Positions 26,656 through 34,569 of a DNA stretch of 64,000 nt are shown piece after piece; position 1 is the first letter of the stretch, and each line of letters opens with the position of its first letter. The DNA is taken from assembly GCF_900111765.1 (NCBI RefSeq), contig NZ_FOIB01000006.1, forward strand, positions 248,001 through 312,000. The letters run 5' to 3'. This DNA comes from Myxococcus fulvus (lineage in GTDB: Bacteria; Myxococcota; Myxococcia; Myxococcales; Myxococcaceae). The notes under the pieces were generated by a model that did no database searches, had not been told where the DNA came from, and was given only the letters and a program-made list of their open reading frames with translations. A program made the position numbers and the translations under genes.

Positions 26656-26729
26656 GTGGGACACCTTCGCGCGACACTGTCGCGGGATGCGCCACGTGTG
26701 TCCGGGGGGAGTGTCGCATCGCGGGACAC
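26656..26729 (+). promoter_or_regulatory. Candidate activator-binding dyads (UAS) upstream of acoD
   Basis: Several GTGTC/GACAC half-sites cluster here: GGGACAC at 26658-26664, GACACTGTC at 26673-26681, GTGTGTCC at 26696-26703, and an inverted pair GTGTC-N9-GACAC at 26711-26729. They lie about 35-105 bases above the -24 element, the usual place for an enhancer-binding protein site. Binding is inferred. Confidence 0.4.
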
Positions 26730-26760
26730 GACGCGGCGCGACGTCGGCGGTGCGGGTGCG

Positions 26761-26776
26761 TGGCACGGGTGCTGCT
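26761..26776 (+). promoter_or_regulatory. Sigma-54 (-24/-12) promoter of acoD
   Basis: TGGCACGGGTGCTGCT matches the TGGCACG-N4-TTGCW consensus with one mismatch and correct spacing. The expected start is about 12 bases downstream, leaving a roughly 40-base leader with AAGGAG before the ATG at 26826. The adjacent gene encodes a sigma-54 activator. Confidence 0.8.
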
Positions 26777-26825
26777 CTGGGGCGGAGCGCTTCCACCCGC
26801 AGCCCCACCCGCAAGGAGAGCGTCC

Positions 26826-28346
26826 ATGATCTACGCCGCCCCCAATCAGCCCGGCTCGAAGGTGAAGTTCAAGTCCCGCTACCAGAACTTCATCGGCGGT
26901 CGGTGGGTCGAGCCGAAGCGTGGCCAGTACTTCGAGAACATCACGCCCGTGACGGGCCAGGTCTTCTGTGAGGTCGCCCGCTCCACGGCGGAGGACATCG
27001 AGCTGGCGCTGGACGCCGCGCACGCGGCCCGGGTGTCCTGGGGCCGCACGTCGCCCACGGCGCGCGCCAACATCCTGCTGAAGATCGCCGACCGGATGGA
27101 GCAGAACCTGGAGCTGCTCGCGGTGGCGGAGTCCTGGGACAACGGCAAGCCGGTCCGCGAGACGCTCGCGGCGGACCTGCCGCTGGCCATCGACCACTTC
27201 CGCTACTTCGCCGGCTGCATCCGTGCGCAGGAGGGCACGGTGGGCGAGCTGGACCACGACACCGTGGCCTACCACTTCCACGAGCCCCTGGGCGTGGTGG
27301 GGCAGATCATCCCCTGGAACTTCCCCATCCTGATGGCGGCGTGGAAGGTGGCGCCGGCGCTGGCGGCGGGCAACTGCGTGGTGCTCAAGCCCGCGGAGCA
27401 GACGCCCGTGGGCATCCTGGTGCTCACCGAGCTCATCCAGGACCTCCTGCCCGAGGGCGTCTTCAACGTCGTCAACGGCTTCGGCATCGAGGCCGGCAAG
27501 CCGCTGGCCAGCAGCCCCCGCGTGGCCAAGGTGGCCTTCACCGGTGAGACGACGACGGGGCGGCTCATCCTCCAGTACGCGAGCGAGAACCTCATCCCGG
27601 TGACGCTCGAGCTGGGCGGCAAGAGCCCGAACATCTTCTTCGACGACGTGATGGCGCACGACGACGACTTCCTGGACAAGGCGATGGAGGGCTTCTCCAT
27701 GTTCGCGTTGAACCAGGGCGAGGTCTGCACGTGTCCGTCGCGCGCGCTGGTGGGCGAGAAGATCTACTCGCAGTTCATCGAGCGCGCGCTGGAGCGCGTG
27801 AAGAAGGTGCGCCCGGGCAACCCGCTGGACACCGACACCAAGCTGGGCGCGCAGGCGTCGAATGACCAGCTGGAGAAGATCCTCGGCTACATCGACATCG
27901 GCAAGAAGGAGGGCGCCAAGGTGCTCACCGGCGGCGAGCGCGTGAGCCTGCCCGGCGACCTCAAGGACGGCTACTACGTGGCGCCCACGGTGTTCCAGGG
28001 CCACAACAAGATGCGCGTCTTCCAGGAGGAGATCTTCGGACCGGTGGTGAGCGTCACCACGTTCAAGGACTTCGACGACGCGATGCGCATCGCCAACGAC
28101 ACGCTGTACGGCCTGGGCGCGGGCGTGTGGACGCGCGACACGAACACGGCGTACCGCGCGGGGCGCACCATCGAGGCGGGGCGCGTGTGGACCAACTGCT
28201 ACCACCTGTACCCGGCGCACGCGGCGTTCGGCGGCTACAAGCAGTCGGGCATCGGCCGGGAGACGCACCGCAAGATGCTGGACCACTACCAGCAGACCAA
28301 GAACCTGCTCGTCAGCTACAGCCCGAAGGCGATGGGGTTCTTCTGA
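26826..28346 (+). CDS. acoD: NAD-dependent acetaldehyde dehydrogenase (AcoD/ExaC type)
   Basis: Oxidises acetaldehyde and other short aldehydes to the acid with NAD in the cytoplasm, for example during ethanol or acetoin catabolism. 506 residues from ATG at 26826, with AAGGAG upstream. The open frame extends to 26457, but that part is the regulatory region. Motifs are IIPWNFP for cofactor binding, the catalytic general base in VTLELGGKSPN, and the nucleophile in NQGEVCTCPSR. The sequence reads closely like AcoD/ExaC over its whole length, including the characteristic ending HYQQTKNLLVSYSP. It is expressed from a sigma-54 promoter and followed by a DUF779 gene whose ATG overlaps the stop codon (TGATG). 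Confidence 0.94.
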   Translation: MIYAAPNQPGSKVKFKSRYQNFIGGRWVEPKRGQYFENITPVTGQVFCEVARSTAEDIELALDAAHAARVSWGRTSPTARANILLKIADRMEQNLELLAVAESWDNGKPVRETLAADLPLAIDHFRYFAGCIRAQEGTVGELDHDTVAYHFHEPLGVVGQIIPWNFPILMAAWKVAPALAAGNCVVLKPAEQTPVGILVLTELIQDLLPEGVFNVVNGFGIEAGKPLASSPRVAKVAFTGETTTGRLILQYASENLIPVTLELGGKSPNIFFDDVMAHDDDFLDKAMEGFSMFALNQGEVCTCPSRALVGEKIYSQFIERALERVKKVRPGNPLDTDTKLGAQASNDQLEKILGYIDIGKKEGAKVLTGGERVSLPGDLKDGYYVAPTVFQGHNKMRVFQEEIFGPVVSVTTFKDFDDAMRIANDTLYGLGAGVWTRDTNTAYRAGRTIEAGRVWTNCYHLYPAHAAFGGYKQSGIGRETHRKMLDHYQQTKNLLVSYSPKAMGFF

Positions 28347-28780
28347 TGAGTGACACCCGTGCCGGGCCCGGCGCGGGTGGGCGGGCGGACTCCACGGTGG
28401 CCCGGGTGGCGGTGACGCCCGAGGCCGCCGCGGTCATCCGCTCCCTGCGTGCCACGCATGGGCCGCTGATGTTCCACCAGTCCGGCGGCTGCTGCGACGG
28501 CAGCGCGCCCATGTGCTACCCGCTCAAGGAGTTCCGCATCGGTCAGCGGGACGTCTTCCTGGGAGAGGTCGAGGGCTGCCCCGTCTACATCGGCGGCGCG
28601 CAGTTCGAGGTCTGGCAGCACACCCACCTGACGCTGGACGTGGTGCCGGGGAGGGGCGCGGGCTTCAGCGTCGAGTCCCCCCTGGGCGTTCGCTTCCTCA
28701 CGCGAAGCCGCGTCTTCACGGACGAGGAATACGAGCGCATGAAGCACGAGCCTCCGCCGAGGCGCGGACCGCCGGAGTGA
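28346..28780 (+). CDS. DUF779 protein linked to acetaldehyde dehydrogenase
   Basis: 144 residues, starting at ATG overlapping the acoD stop codon. It matches DUF779, a small family almost always encoded next to AcoD/ExaC-type aldehyde dehydrogenases. Visible family features are a conserved cysteine cluster (HQSGGCCDGSAPMC), then FRIGQRDVFLGEVEGCPVY and QFEVWQHTHLTLDVVPGRGA, ending GVRFLTRSRVFTDEE. The function is not established; the cysteine-rich patch suggests metal binding or a thiol role in handling aldehydes. Tight coupling to the dehydrogenase supports a shared task. The C-terminus is basic and Pro-rich. Confidence 0.88.
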   Translation: MSDTRAGPGAGGRADSTVARVAVTPEAAAVIRSLRATHGPLMFHQSGGCCDGSAPMCYPLKEFRIGQRDVFLGEVEGCPVYIGGAQFEVWQHTHLTLDVVPGRGAGFSVESPLGVRFLTRSRVFTDEEYERMKHEPPPRRGPPE

Positions 28781-28911
28781 GCACCTCGCTCCGGGCCTGA
28801 TGCCGGGCCCGGAGCACAGGCCATGGCAATCACCCCGTGGGGGTAGAGGGTGGCGGTCTTGCTCCGTGACAGGATCGGCCTCCTGTTGGACCTACCCACG
28901 GAGGACCATCC

Positions 28912-29709
28912 ATGGCCGGGCGTCCTGTCGATGATCAGCAACGCAAGAAGTTCCTCGAGGTCCTGACCCAGTACGGGGGCTCGTCCGGCAACACCAGCCT
29001 CATGAACGAGCTGGGCTGGTCGGAGTCCGAGTACTGGCGGCTGAGGGAGCAGCTCATCGAAGAGGGGCAGATTCTTCGCGGCAGGGGGCGCGGTGGCAGC
29101 GTCGTCCTGGTCAAGGGACTCAAGCCCTCGGAGCCGAACACGCTCACGGGGATTGTGCCGGCCACGCCCGAGCCCTTGGTGGACCGGGCCGAATCGGACC
29201 TCTACGGCCCCTGTTTGGAGGTGCTGAAGGAGAAGTGGACCAAGGAGCGAGGGCTCCATGACGTCCACATCGAGCTCACCGCCAATCAGGGCTCCCGGAA
29301 GACCGGTGGCGTCTGGACCCGGCCGGACATCACCGCCATCAGCGTGCGCACGTTCTCGCATTGGCCGGGGCGGACGTTCGACATCTGGACCTTCGAGATA
29401 AAGCCCCGATGGGAGTTCAACGTCACGGGCATCTTCGAGGCCGCGGCGCACGCGAGGACGGCGACCCATGCCTTCGCGCTCCTCCAGTTGCCTGACGACC
29501 CGGATGACTCGGACATCTCCCGCCTCACCTCGGAGGCGCAGCGCATGGGGGTGGGGCTGATCCTCTTCCAGGACCCCTCCGACTTCGAGACCTGGGACTT
29601 CATGGTGGACCCCGTGCGCAAGGAGCCAGACCCGTCCCTGCTCGAGCAGTTCGTGGTGACCCAGCTGTCCGAGACGGCCCGCAACAAGCTGCTCCGCTGG
29701 GGCAAGTAG
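28912..29709 (+). CDS. Winged-helix plus PD-(D/E)XK nuclease-like orphan
   Basis: 265 residues from ATG at 28912. Residues about 10-70 look like a winged helix (RKKFLEVLTQYGG, SESEYWRLREQLIEEGQI, GRGRGGSVVLVKG). Residues about 95-205 show the restriction-endonuclease fold pattern: an alpha helix with YGPCLEVLKEKW, an acidic residue in TRPDITAISV, an E-x-K in WTFEIKPR, then a helix GIFEAAAHARTATHAFAL and strand LLQLP. The D...ExK arrangement supports a metal-dependent nuclease active site, although some family members only bind DNA. There is no partner gene (no methylase nearby), so a stand-alone role in defence, repair or regulation is open. The assignment rests on motif reading only. Confidence 0.72.
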   Translation: MAGRPVDDQQRKKFLEVLTQYGGSSGNTSLMNELGWSESEYWRLREQLIEEGQILRGRGRGGSVVLVKGLKPSEPNTLTGIVPATPEPLVDRAESDLYGPCLEVLKEKWTKERGLHDVHIELTANQGSRKTGGVWTRPDITAISVRTFSHWPGRTFDIWTFEIKPRWEFNVTGIFEAAAHARTATHAFALLQLPDDPDDSDISRLTSEAQRMGVGLILFQDPSDFETWDFMVDPVRKEPDPSLLEQFVVTQLSETARNKLLRWGK

Positions 29710-29741
29710 CCCCTGGACGCACTTTGCGATGAAAGCCACGA

Positions 29742-29768
29742 ACCATCATATTATGCTCATCATATGGT
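29742..29768. promoter_or_regulatory. AT-rich imperfect palindrome upstream of an SDR gene
   Basis: ACCAT (29742-29746) and ATGGT (29764-29768) bracket an AT-rich core containing ATCAT twice and TATTAT (29749-29754). Such AT-rich dyads in GC-rich DNA are typical operators for TetR or HxlR repressors and may overlap a -10 element. No regulator gene is adjacent. Confidence 0.4.
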
Positions 29769-29802
29769 GGTCGAAGGGTTCTCGTCACACGGGAGTCGGG
29801 TC

Positions 29803-30495
29803 ATGCAGATGAAGAATGCGGTTGCCCTGGTTACTGGCGCCAATCGTGGGTTGGGGCGTGCGTTCGCGCAGGCGTTGTTGGAGCGGGGGGCTCGCAAGGT
29901 GTACGCGGCGGCGAGGGAGCCATCGAGCGTGGACATTCCGGGGGTGGTCCCGGTCCGCCTGGATGTCACCCGGCCCGAGCAGCTGGAGGCGCTGGTCCGC
30001 GAGGCGGGCGACGTGTCGCTGCTCATCAACAACGCGGGCATCCTGAAGGGCACGAGCCTGCTGGGGCCCGACGCGCTGGCCGCCGCCCGCGCCGAGCTGG
30101 AGACGAACTACCTGGGGCCCCTGGCGACGAGCAGCGCCTTCGCGCCCGTGCTGGCGAAGAACGGCGGTGGCGCCATCCTCAACGTGCTCTCGGTGCTCAG
30201 CTGGGTGGCCTTCCCGGGGTCGGCCAGCTACAGCGCCTCGAAGGCCGCCGCGTGGGCGCTGAGCAACGGGCTTCGCAAGGAGCTGGCGCCCCAGAAGACC
30301 CAGGTGGTGGCCCTGCATGTCGGCTACATGGACACGGACATGGCCCACAAGGTCACCGCGCCGAAGTCGAGCACCGCGGACGTGGTGCGCCTGACGCTGG
30401 ACGCCATCGAGGCTGGCCAGGACGAGGTGCTCGCCGACGAGGTGAGCCGCAACGTCAAGCAGGGGCTGTCCGCGGGCGTCTATCTCCAGCGTTGA
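29803..30495 (+). CDS. Short-chain dehydrogenase/reductase
   Basis: 230 residues from ATG at 29803, with GGGAG upstream. The frame is open to 29764, but that covers the operator-like region. This is a classical SDR: cofactor loop TGANRGLGRAF, NNAG in LLINNAGIL, catalytic Ser in VLSVLSWVAFP, and Y-x3-K in SYSASKAAAW. An arginine after strand 2 (AAREPSS) suggests NADP preference. The substrate is unknown. Close relatives are often induced by TetR-like repressors. It is probably monocistronic, with the next gene preceded by its own leader structure. Confidence 0.88.
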   Translation: MQMKNAVALVTGANRGLGRAFAQALLERGARKVYAAAREPSSVDIPGVVPVRLDVTRPEQLEALVREAGDVSLLINNAGILKGTSLLGPDALAAARAELETNYLGPLATSSAFAPVLAKNGGGAILNVLSVLSWVAFPGSASYSASKAAAWALSNGLRKELAPQKTQVVALHVGYMDTDMAHKVTAPKSSTADVVRLTLDAIEAGQDEVLADEVSRNVKQGLSAGVYLQR

Positions 30496-30547
30496 TGGAG
30501 GAGGGCGCCTCGCATCCGACCTCTGTGGCCGATGTCATCCGGTGGCA

Positions 30548-30577
30548 TTGACGCACGTGGACCGCGGCAGTTAGCGT
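30548..30577 (+). promoter_or_regulatory. Promoter of the cysteine-rich leader and dioxygenase operon
   Basis: TTGACG (30548-30553), an 18-base spacer, then TAGCGT (30572-30577). The expected start lies at about 30584, only a few bases before the ATG of the leader peptide at 30587. Confidence 0.45.
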
Positions 30578-30586
30578 GACGCCACG

Positions 30587-30655
30587 ATGACGCTCTCGAA
30601 CGCGAGCTTCCTGACGACCGCCACTGGCTGCTGTTGCCGTGGCGTGTGTTGTTAG
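30587..30655 (+). CDS. Cysteine-rich putative attenuator leader peptide
   Basis: A 22-residue frame, MTLSNASFLTT followed by ATGCCCRGVCC and TAG. Five of the last eight residues are cysteine and the run ends at the stop, the arrangement seen in amino-acid-responsive leader peptides where ribosome stalling at scarce Cys-tRNA would steer RNA folding. It starts almost at the predicted transcript start and is followed by two stem-loops before the dioxygenase gene. No ribosome site is visible, so it may be translated as a leaderless message. The coding call is inferred from composition and position. Confidence 0.55.
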   Translation: MTLSNASFLTTATGCCCRGVCC

Positions 30656-30681
30656 TCGAGCTGCTTCGAGCGTCCGTCGTT

Positions 30682-30728
30682 CCACCGGTTCGTTTCCGCT
30701 GAAGCCCTCGGGCTCGCAGCTCCGGTGG
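30682..30728 (+). promoter_or_regulatory. Stem-loops of the leader region (possible attenuator)
   Basis: CCACCGG (30682-30688) is perfectly complementary to CCGGTGG (30722-30728). Within the loop lies a small perfect hairpin AGCCC-TC-GGGCT (30703-30714). These could be mutually exclusive with structures covering the leader peptide. There is no T run, so a Rho-dependent or translational mechanism would be needed. Confidence 0.45.
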
Positions 30729-30804
30729 TGTTCCGCGTGCCCGCGATGAGGTGCTGACCTCGTCGCGCGTGCGTGGCCTCGCGTCCCTCCGCCGGAGTCT
30801 CCGC

Positions 30805-31875
30805 ATGCCCATCGCCCGCCTCGAGCCTCACGACGACTTCCTGCGCGTCCACTTCGCCGAGGACGAGGGGCCGCGGCACGCGGACTTCCACTGGTTCTGG
30901 TTGAGACACAACTCGGAGCTGGACCGTCATCCGACCACTCGCGAGCGCATCGTCTGTTCGTCCGAGCTGCCACTTGGGCTGCGTCCTCGCGGCGTGAAGG
31001 TGTCCGAGGATGCCTCCTCGCTCGACCTCGACTGGGGCGACCGCGCGGATGGGCAGGTGAGCCGCTACGCCGCCGAGTGGCTGCGTGCGCACGCCTACGC
31101 GGCGGACCGGGGCCTGGTGCCACCGCCTCCCTCGGACAGCGCCTCCATCACCGTGCACTCGAGCCAGGTGCGTGAGCCGCTGGTGCCCTTCGCGCTGGCG
31201 CGGCTGCGCGAGGAGGGCGCGGTCGTCGTGCGCGGCTTCGGGAAGGACACGGAGGCGCTCATCGACCTGTTCGGCGCGGCGGGCCTGGCTGTCATCGAGA
31301 CGCACTTCGGCCGCATCGAGGACCTGCGCACCGACAACACGACGAACCGGAACACGGACCAGCTCGGCTACACGGACAGCGCCGTGCAGCTCCACACGGA
31401 CCAGCCCTTCCTGGCGCGGCCGCCGCGCTATCAGCTCCTGCACTGTCAGCGGCCGGCGGAGCAGGGAGGGGAGAACAGCGTGGTGGATGGGTTGGCCGCC
31501 GCGCGCTACCTCGAATCGCTGGATGCATCGGCCTTCGAGCTGCTGCGCACGGTGCCGGTGACGTTCCACCGCAAGCAGGCGGCGTTCGAGAAGGTGCTGG
31601 TGTCGCCGCTGCTCGACTTCGACGCGCCCGGGGGCTTCCGCATCCGCTACAGCTACTTCACGTTGGCGCCGCATCGGGTGCCCTTCGCGACGATGGAGGC
31701 GTGGTACCGGGCCTACAACCGCTTCGCGACGCTGGTGCGGGACGAGCGCCACCAGCTCCGCTTCCGGCTCGAGGCGGGCGACTTCCTCGTCTACGACAAC
31801 TGGCGAATGCTGCACGCTCGCACGTCATTCACCGGCGCCCGCTGGTTGCGTGGTGTGTACTTCGACGAGCGCTGA
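30805..31875 (+). CDS. 2-oxoglutarate/Fe(II) dioxygenase of the TauD/gamma-butyrobetaine hydroxylase family
   Basis: 356 residues from ATG at 30805, with CGGAG seven bases upstream. The N-terminal 90 residues resemble the DUF971-like domain of gamma-butyrobetaine and trimethyllysine hydroxylases (DFHWFWLRHNSELDRHP), but the usual zinc cysteine after WLR.N is a serine. The catalytic TauD-like domain follows: V-V-V-R-G-F, the first iron-binding HxD in QLHTDQPFL at about residue 196, and the distal His in WRMLHARTSF with the 2-oxoglutarate-binding Arg downstream. The substrate is not known. It is first in an operon with a PLP lyase and a DUF819 transporter-like protein, behind a leader that may sense cysteine. 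Confidence 0.88.
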   Translation: MPIARLEPHDDFLRVHFAEDEGPRHADFHWFWLRHNSELDRHPTTRERIVCSSELPLGLRPRGVKVSEDASSLDLDWGDRADGQVSRYAAEWLRAHAYAADRGLVPPPPSDSASITVHSSQVREPLVPFALARLREEGAVVVRGFGKDTEALIDLFGAAGLAVIETHFGRIEDLRTDNTTNRNTDQLGYTDSAVQLHTDQPFLARPPRYQLLHCQRPAEQGGENSVVDGLAAARYLESLDASAFELLRTVPVTFHRKQAAFEKVLVSPLLDFDAPGGFRIRYSYFTLAPHRVPFATMEAWYRAYNRFATLVRDERHQLRFRLEAGDFLVYDNWRMLHARTSFTGARWLRGVYFDER

Positions 31876-31893
31876 CCTCTCCCGGAGAACACC

Positions 31894-33210
31894 ATGTCCC
31901 AGTCACCTCGACTCGCCGCCCAGGGAATGAGCCACCAGGACGTCCTCGACCAGATGAGGGAGCTGCGCTCCGATGACGCGCGCTGGAAGGAGGGGAGGAC
32001 CTGGAGCCTCGTCTACCACGCGGGCGATGACATCCGCCGGCTGCTCGCGGAGGCCTACACGGAGTTCATGTCCGAGAACGGGCTGAGCCCGCTGGCCTTC
32101 CCCAGCCTCCAGCGCTTCGAGTCGGAGGTGCTCGCCATCGCCTCGGAGCTGTTCCACGGAGAGGGCACGGCGGGCACGCTGACGTCCGGTGGCACCGAGT
32201 CCATCCTGATGGCGGTGAAGACCGCGCGGGATTACGCGCGTGCCGAGCGGGGAATCACGGCGCCGGAGATGGTGCTGCCCGCGTCCGTGCATCCGGCCTT
32301 CCAGAAGGCCGCGCACTACTTCGGGGTGAAGCCCGTCAACGTCCCGCTGGGGCCGGACTATCGCGCGGACGTGGAGGCGACTCGGGCCGCGCTCAATGCG
32401 AACACGGTGCTCATCGTCGGCTCCGCGCCCGCGTATCCGCATGGCGTGGTGGACCCGATTGAGCAGCTCGCACAACTGGCGCTGGACGCGGGGGTGCTCT
32501 TCCACGTCGACGCGTGTCTCGGAGGCTTCCTGCTGCCCTTCGCGAAGAAGCTGGGGCACGACGTGCCGCCGTTCGACTTCGCGGTGCCGGGCGTGAGCAG
32601 CCTGTCCGCGGACCTGCACAAGTACGGCTACGCGGCGAAGGGGGCGTCGCTCGTGCTGTACCGGAGCGCCGAGCTGCGGCGGTATCAGTTCTTCACGTAC
32701 GCGGATTGGTGCGGAGGAATCTACGCGTCGCCGTCCATGGCCGGGACACGGCCGGGCGGGGCCATCGCGGCGGCGTGGGCCATCTTCAAGTACCTGGGGG
32801 AGGAGGGGTATCTGCGGCTCGCGAGGCAGGTGCTCGACACGGCGCGTGCGCTGCGGGAGGGCATCGTTGCGACTCCGGGATTGAAGCTCGTGGGGGACCC
32901 GAGGCTGAGCGTCTTCGCCTTCTCCTCGGACGTGCTGGATGTGTACGCGCTGGGAGATGCGATGGAGGCGCGAGGGTGGAAGTTGGACCGGCAGATGGGG
33001 CCGCCCGCGTTGCACCTCATGGTGACGCCCGCGCATGCGAAGGTGGTGAAGTCGTTCCTCGCGGACCTGCGGGCCTGCGCGGGAGGGCTGGAGCGCGGTG
33101 AGCCCGCGCCGGAAGGCAGCGCGGCGCTTTACGGGATGCTGGGCTCCATGCCGGACCGGCGTGAGGCCGCGGACTTCATCCTCCAGTTCATGGACTCGAT
33201 CTACGGATGA
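31894..33210 (+). CDS. PLP-dependent lyase/decarboxylase of the sphingosine-1-phosphate lyase group
   Basis: 438 residues from ATG at 31894, 18 bases after the dioxygenase. This is a fold-type I PLP enzyme: phosphate-binding GTLTSGGTESILMA, the aspartate strand in FHVDACLGGF, and the Schiff-base lysine in SADLHKYGYAAKG at about residue 243. The overall pattern (SPLAFPSLQRFESEV at the start, TYADWCGGIYASPSMAGTRP) is that of sphinganine-1-phosphate aldolase and group II decarboxylases. It cleaves or decarboxylates an amino compound, perhaps one hydroxylated by the upstream dioxygenase, as in trimethyllysine to carnitine chemistry. That is inference. Its stop overlaps the next start by four bases. 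Confidence 0.88.
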   Translation: MSQSPRLAAQGMSHQDVLDQMRELRSDDARWKEGRTWSLVYHAGDDIRRLLAEAYTEFMSENGLSPLAFPSLQRFESEVLAIASELFHGEGTAGTLTSGGTESILMAVKTARDYARAERGITAPEMVLPASVHPAFQKAAHYFGVKPVNVPLGPDYRADVEATRAALNANTVLIVGSAPAYPHGVVDPIEQLAQLALDAGVLFHVDACLGGFLLPFAKKLGHDVPPFDFAVPGVSSLSADLHKYGYAAKGASLVLYRSAELRRYQFFTYADWCGGIYASPSMAGTRPGGAIAAAWAIFKYLGEEGYLRLARQVLDTARALREGIVATPGLKLVGDPRLSVFAFSSDVLDVYALGDAMEARGWKLDRQMGPPALHLMVTPAHAKVVKSFLADLRACAGGLERGEPAPEGSAALYGMLGSMPDRREAADFILQFMDSIYG

Positions 33211-34337
33211 GCGGACTCAGCCAGGCGCTCATCCTCGTGGGCTTGCCCGGGCTCGTCCTGCTGGGGGCGCGCACGCTCAAGCCCATTGCGTGGTTGGGGC
33301 CCGTGGTGACGTGCTACGCGGCTGGCATCCTGCTGGGCAATCTGCCGGGTCTCTCGCTCCACCGAAGCGTGAGCATGTCGGTGAGCGAGGCCGCGGTGCC
33401 CCTGGCGATTCCGCTCCTGCTCTTCTCGATGGACGTGCCGCGCTGGACGCGACTGGCCCGGCCCACGTTGTTGTCGTTCGTCCTGGCCTGTGTGTCCGCG
33501 CTGGTGAGCGCGGCGCTGGTGGGGCTCGTGTTCTCGGGCCGGATGGACGAGTGGTGGAAGATGGCGGGCATGTTGGTGGGCGTCTACGTGGGCGGGACGG
33601 CCAACATGAACGCGGTGGGTCTGGCGCTCCAGGTGCGCGAGGAGACCTTCGTGCTCCTCAACACCGCGGACATCGTCGCGGGCGCGGCGTATCTGCTGGT
33701 GCTGCTCACCGTCGCGCAGCGAATCGCGCTGGCCTTCCTGCCGCCGTTCCAGAACCCCACGGCCTGGAGTGGGGCAGGTGACGAGGCGACGACGCGCGGA
33801 CCCGAGCGCTCCTGGCGCTTCGCGCGAGGACTCCTCCTCTCGCTCCTGTTGGCGGTGGCCATCTGTGGCGCGTCGGCGGGCGCGGTGCTGGGGCTCGTGG
33901 GGCGGCTGGACGTGACGGGCGTGTTGCTGCTCATCACCACGCTGTCGCTCGCCGCGTCGTTCGTGCCCGCCATCCGCGCGCTGCCGGGGAGCTACGCGCT
34001 GGGTGATTACGCGCTGCTGGTCTTCTGCGTGGCCGTGGGCTCGCTGGCGGACGCGAGCCAGTTGGGGAGCGCGGGCCTGTCCGTCTTCGTCTTCTGCGCC
34101 AGTGTCATGGTGCTGGCCATCGCGCTGCACTTCGGGCTGGCGGCGCTGTTCCGCATCGACGCGGACACCGTGCTCATCACGTCCACGGCGACCATCTTCG
34201 GTCCCGCGTTCATCGCCCCCGTGGCCCGGGCCCTGGGCAATCGGGAGCTGATGGTCTCCGGCATCACCACGGGCCTGATGGGGTTCTCGCTCGGCACGTA
34301 CCTGGGACTGGCGCTGTCGTGGTTGCTGCGGCCTTGA
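33207..34337 (+). CDS. DUF819 family integral membrane protein
   Basis: 376 residues, starting in the ATGA overlap with the PLP lyase gene. About ten hydrophobic helices alternate with short loops, for example residues about 7-25, 30-48, 63-78, 88-110, 118-140, 210-235, 238-258, 272-290 and 300-320. The conserved core VGVYVGGTANMNAVGLAL and the C-terminal ATIFGPAFIAPVARAL identify the DUF819 (YjcL-like) family, which has a repeated transporter-like architecture. The substrate is unknown. Because it is translationally coupled to an amino-acid-type lyase, a transporter for the pathway substrate or product is likely. Confidence 0.88.
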   Translation: MSGLSQALILVGLPGLVLLGARTLKPIAWLGPVVTCYAAGILLGNLPGLSLHRSVSMSVSEAAVPLAIPLLLFSMDVPRWTRLARPTLLSFVLACVSALVSAALVGLVFSGRMDEWWKMAGMLVGVYVGGTANMNAVGLALQVREETFVLLNTADIVAGAAYLLVLLTVAQRIALAFLPPFQNPTAWSGAGDEATTRGPERSWRFARGLLLSLLLAVAICGASAGAVLGLVGRLDVTGVLLLITTLSLAASFVPAIRALPGSYALGDYALLVFCVAVGSLADASQLGSAGLSVFVFCASVMVLAIALHFGLAALFRIDADTVLITSTATIFGPAFIAPVARALGNRELMVSGITTGLMGFSLGTYLGLALSWLLRP

Positions 34338-34569
34338 GCCTCCGCGAATCCCCGTTCTCCTCGGCGGTGCACGAGCGTCATGGGCCACGGACCGGGTCCC
34401 GCTTCTGTCTGGGTGGAATCGACCTGGGTGCCATCGACACCACTCGTCACGACAAATTCTTTCAATCCGTGAAACAGGCGCGGCGTCGGGCTTGTGACCC
34501 GGGCGCCACCCGGGAGCGTGCGCGAAGTGTGGTACGAGGAGCCTGGATTTTTGAAACGGGAGGCTCGCT
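34338..34569 (+). other. Intergenic region before the repeat lipoprotein gene
   Basis: 232 bases. It holds a GGGAGG ribosome site just before the TTG start at 34570 and an AT-richer stretch near 34450-34470 that may carry the promoter. No gene was found. Confidence 0.4.

Noticed and set aside
26457..26825. N-terminal extension of the aldehyde dehydrogenase
   Set aside because: The stretch contains the sigma-54 promoter and dyads, lacks coding features, and the ATG at 26826 has a strong ribosome site.
30805..31875. Taurine dioxygenase tauD
   Set aside because: Family motifs are shared, but the N-terminal domain is of gamma-butyrobetaine hydroxylase type and no sulfonate transporter is adjacent; the substrate was left open.
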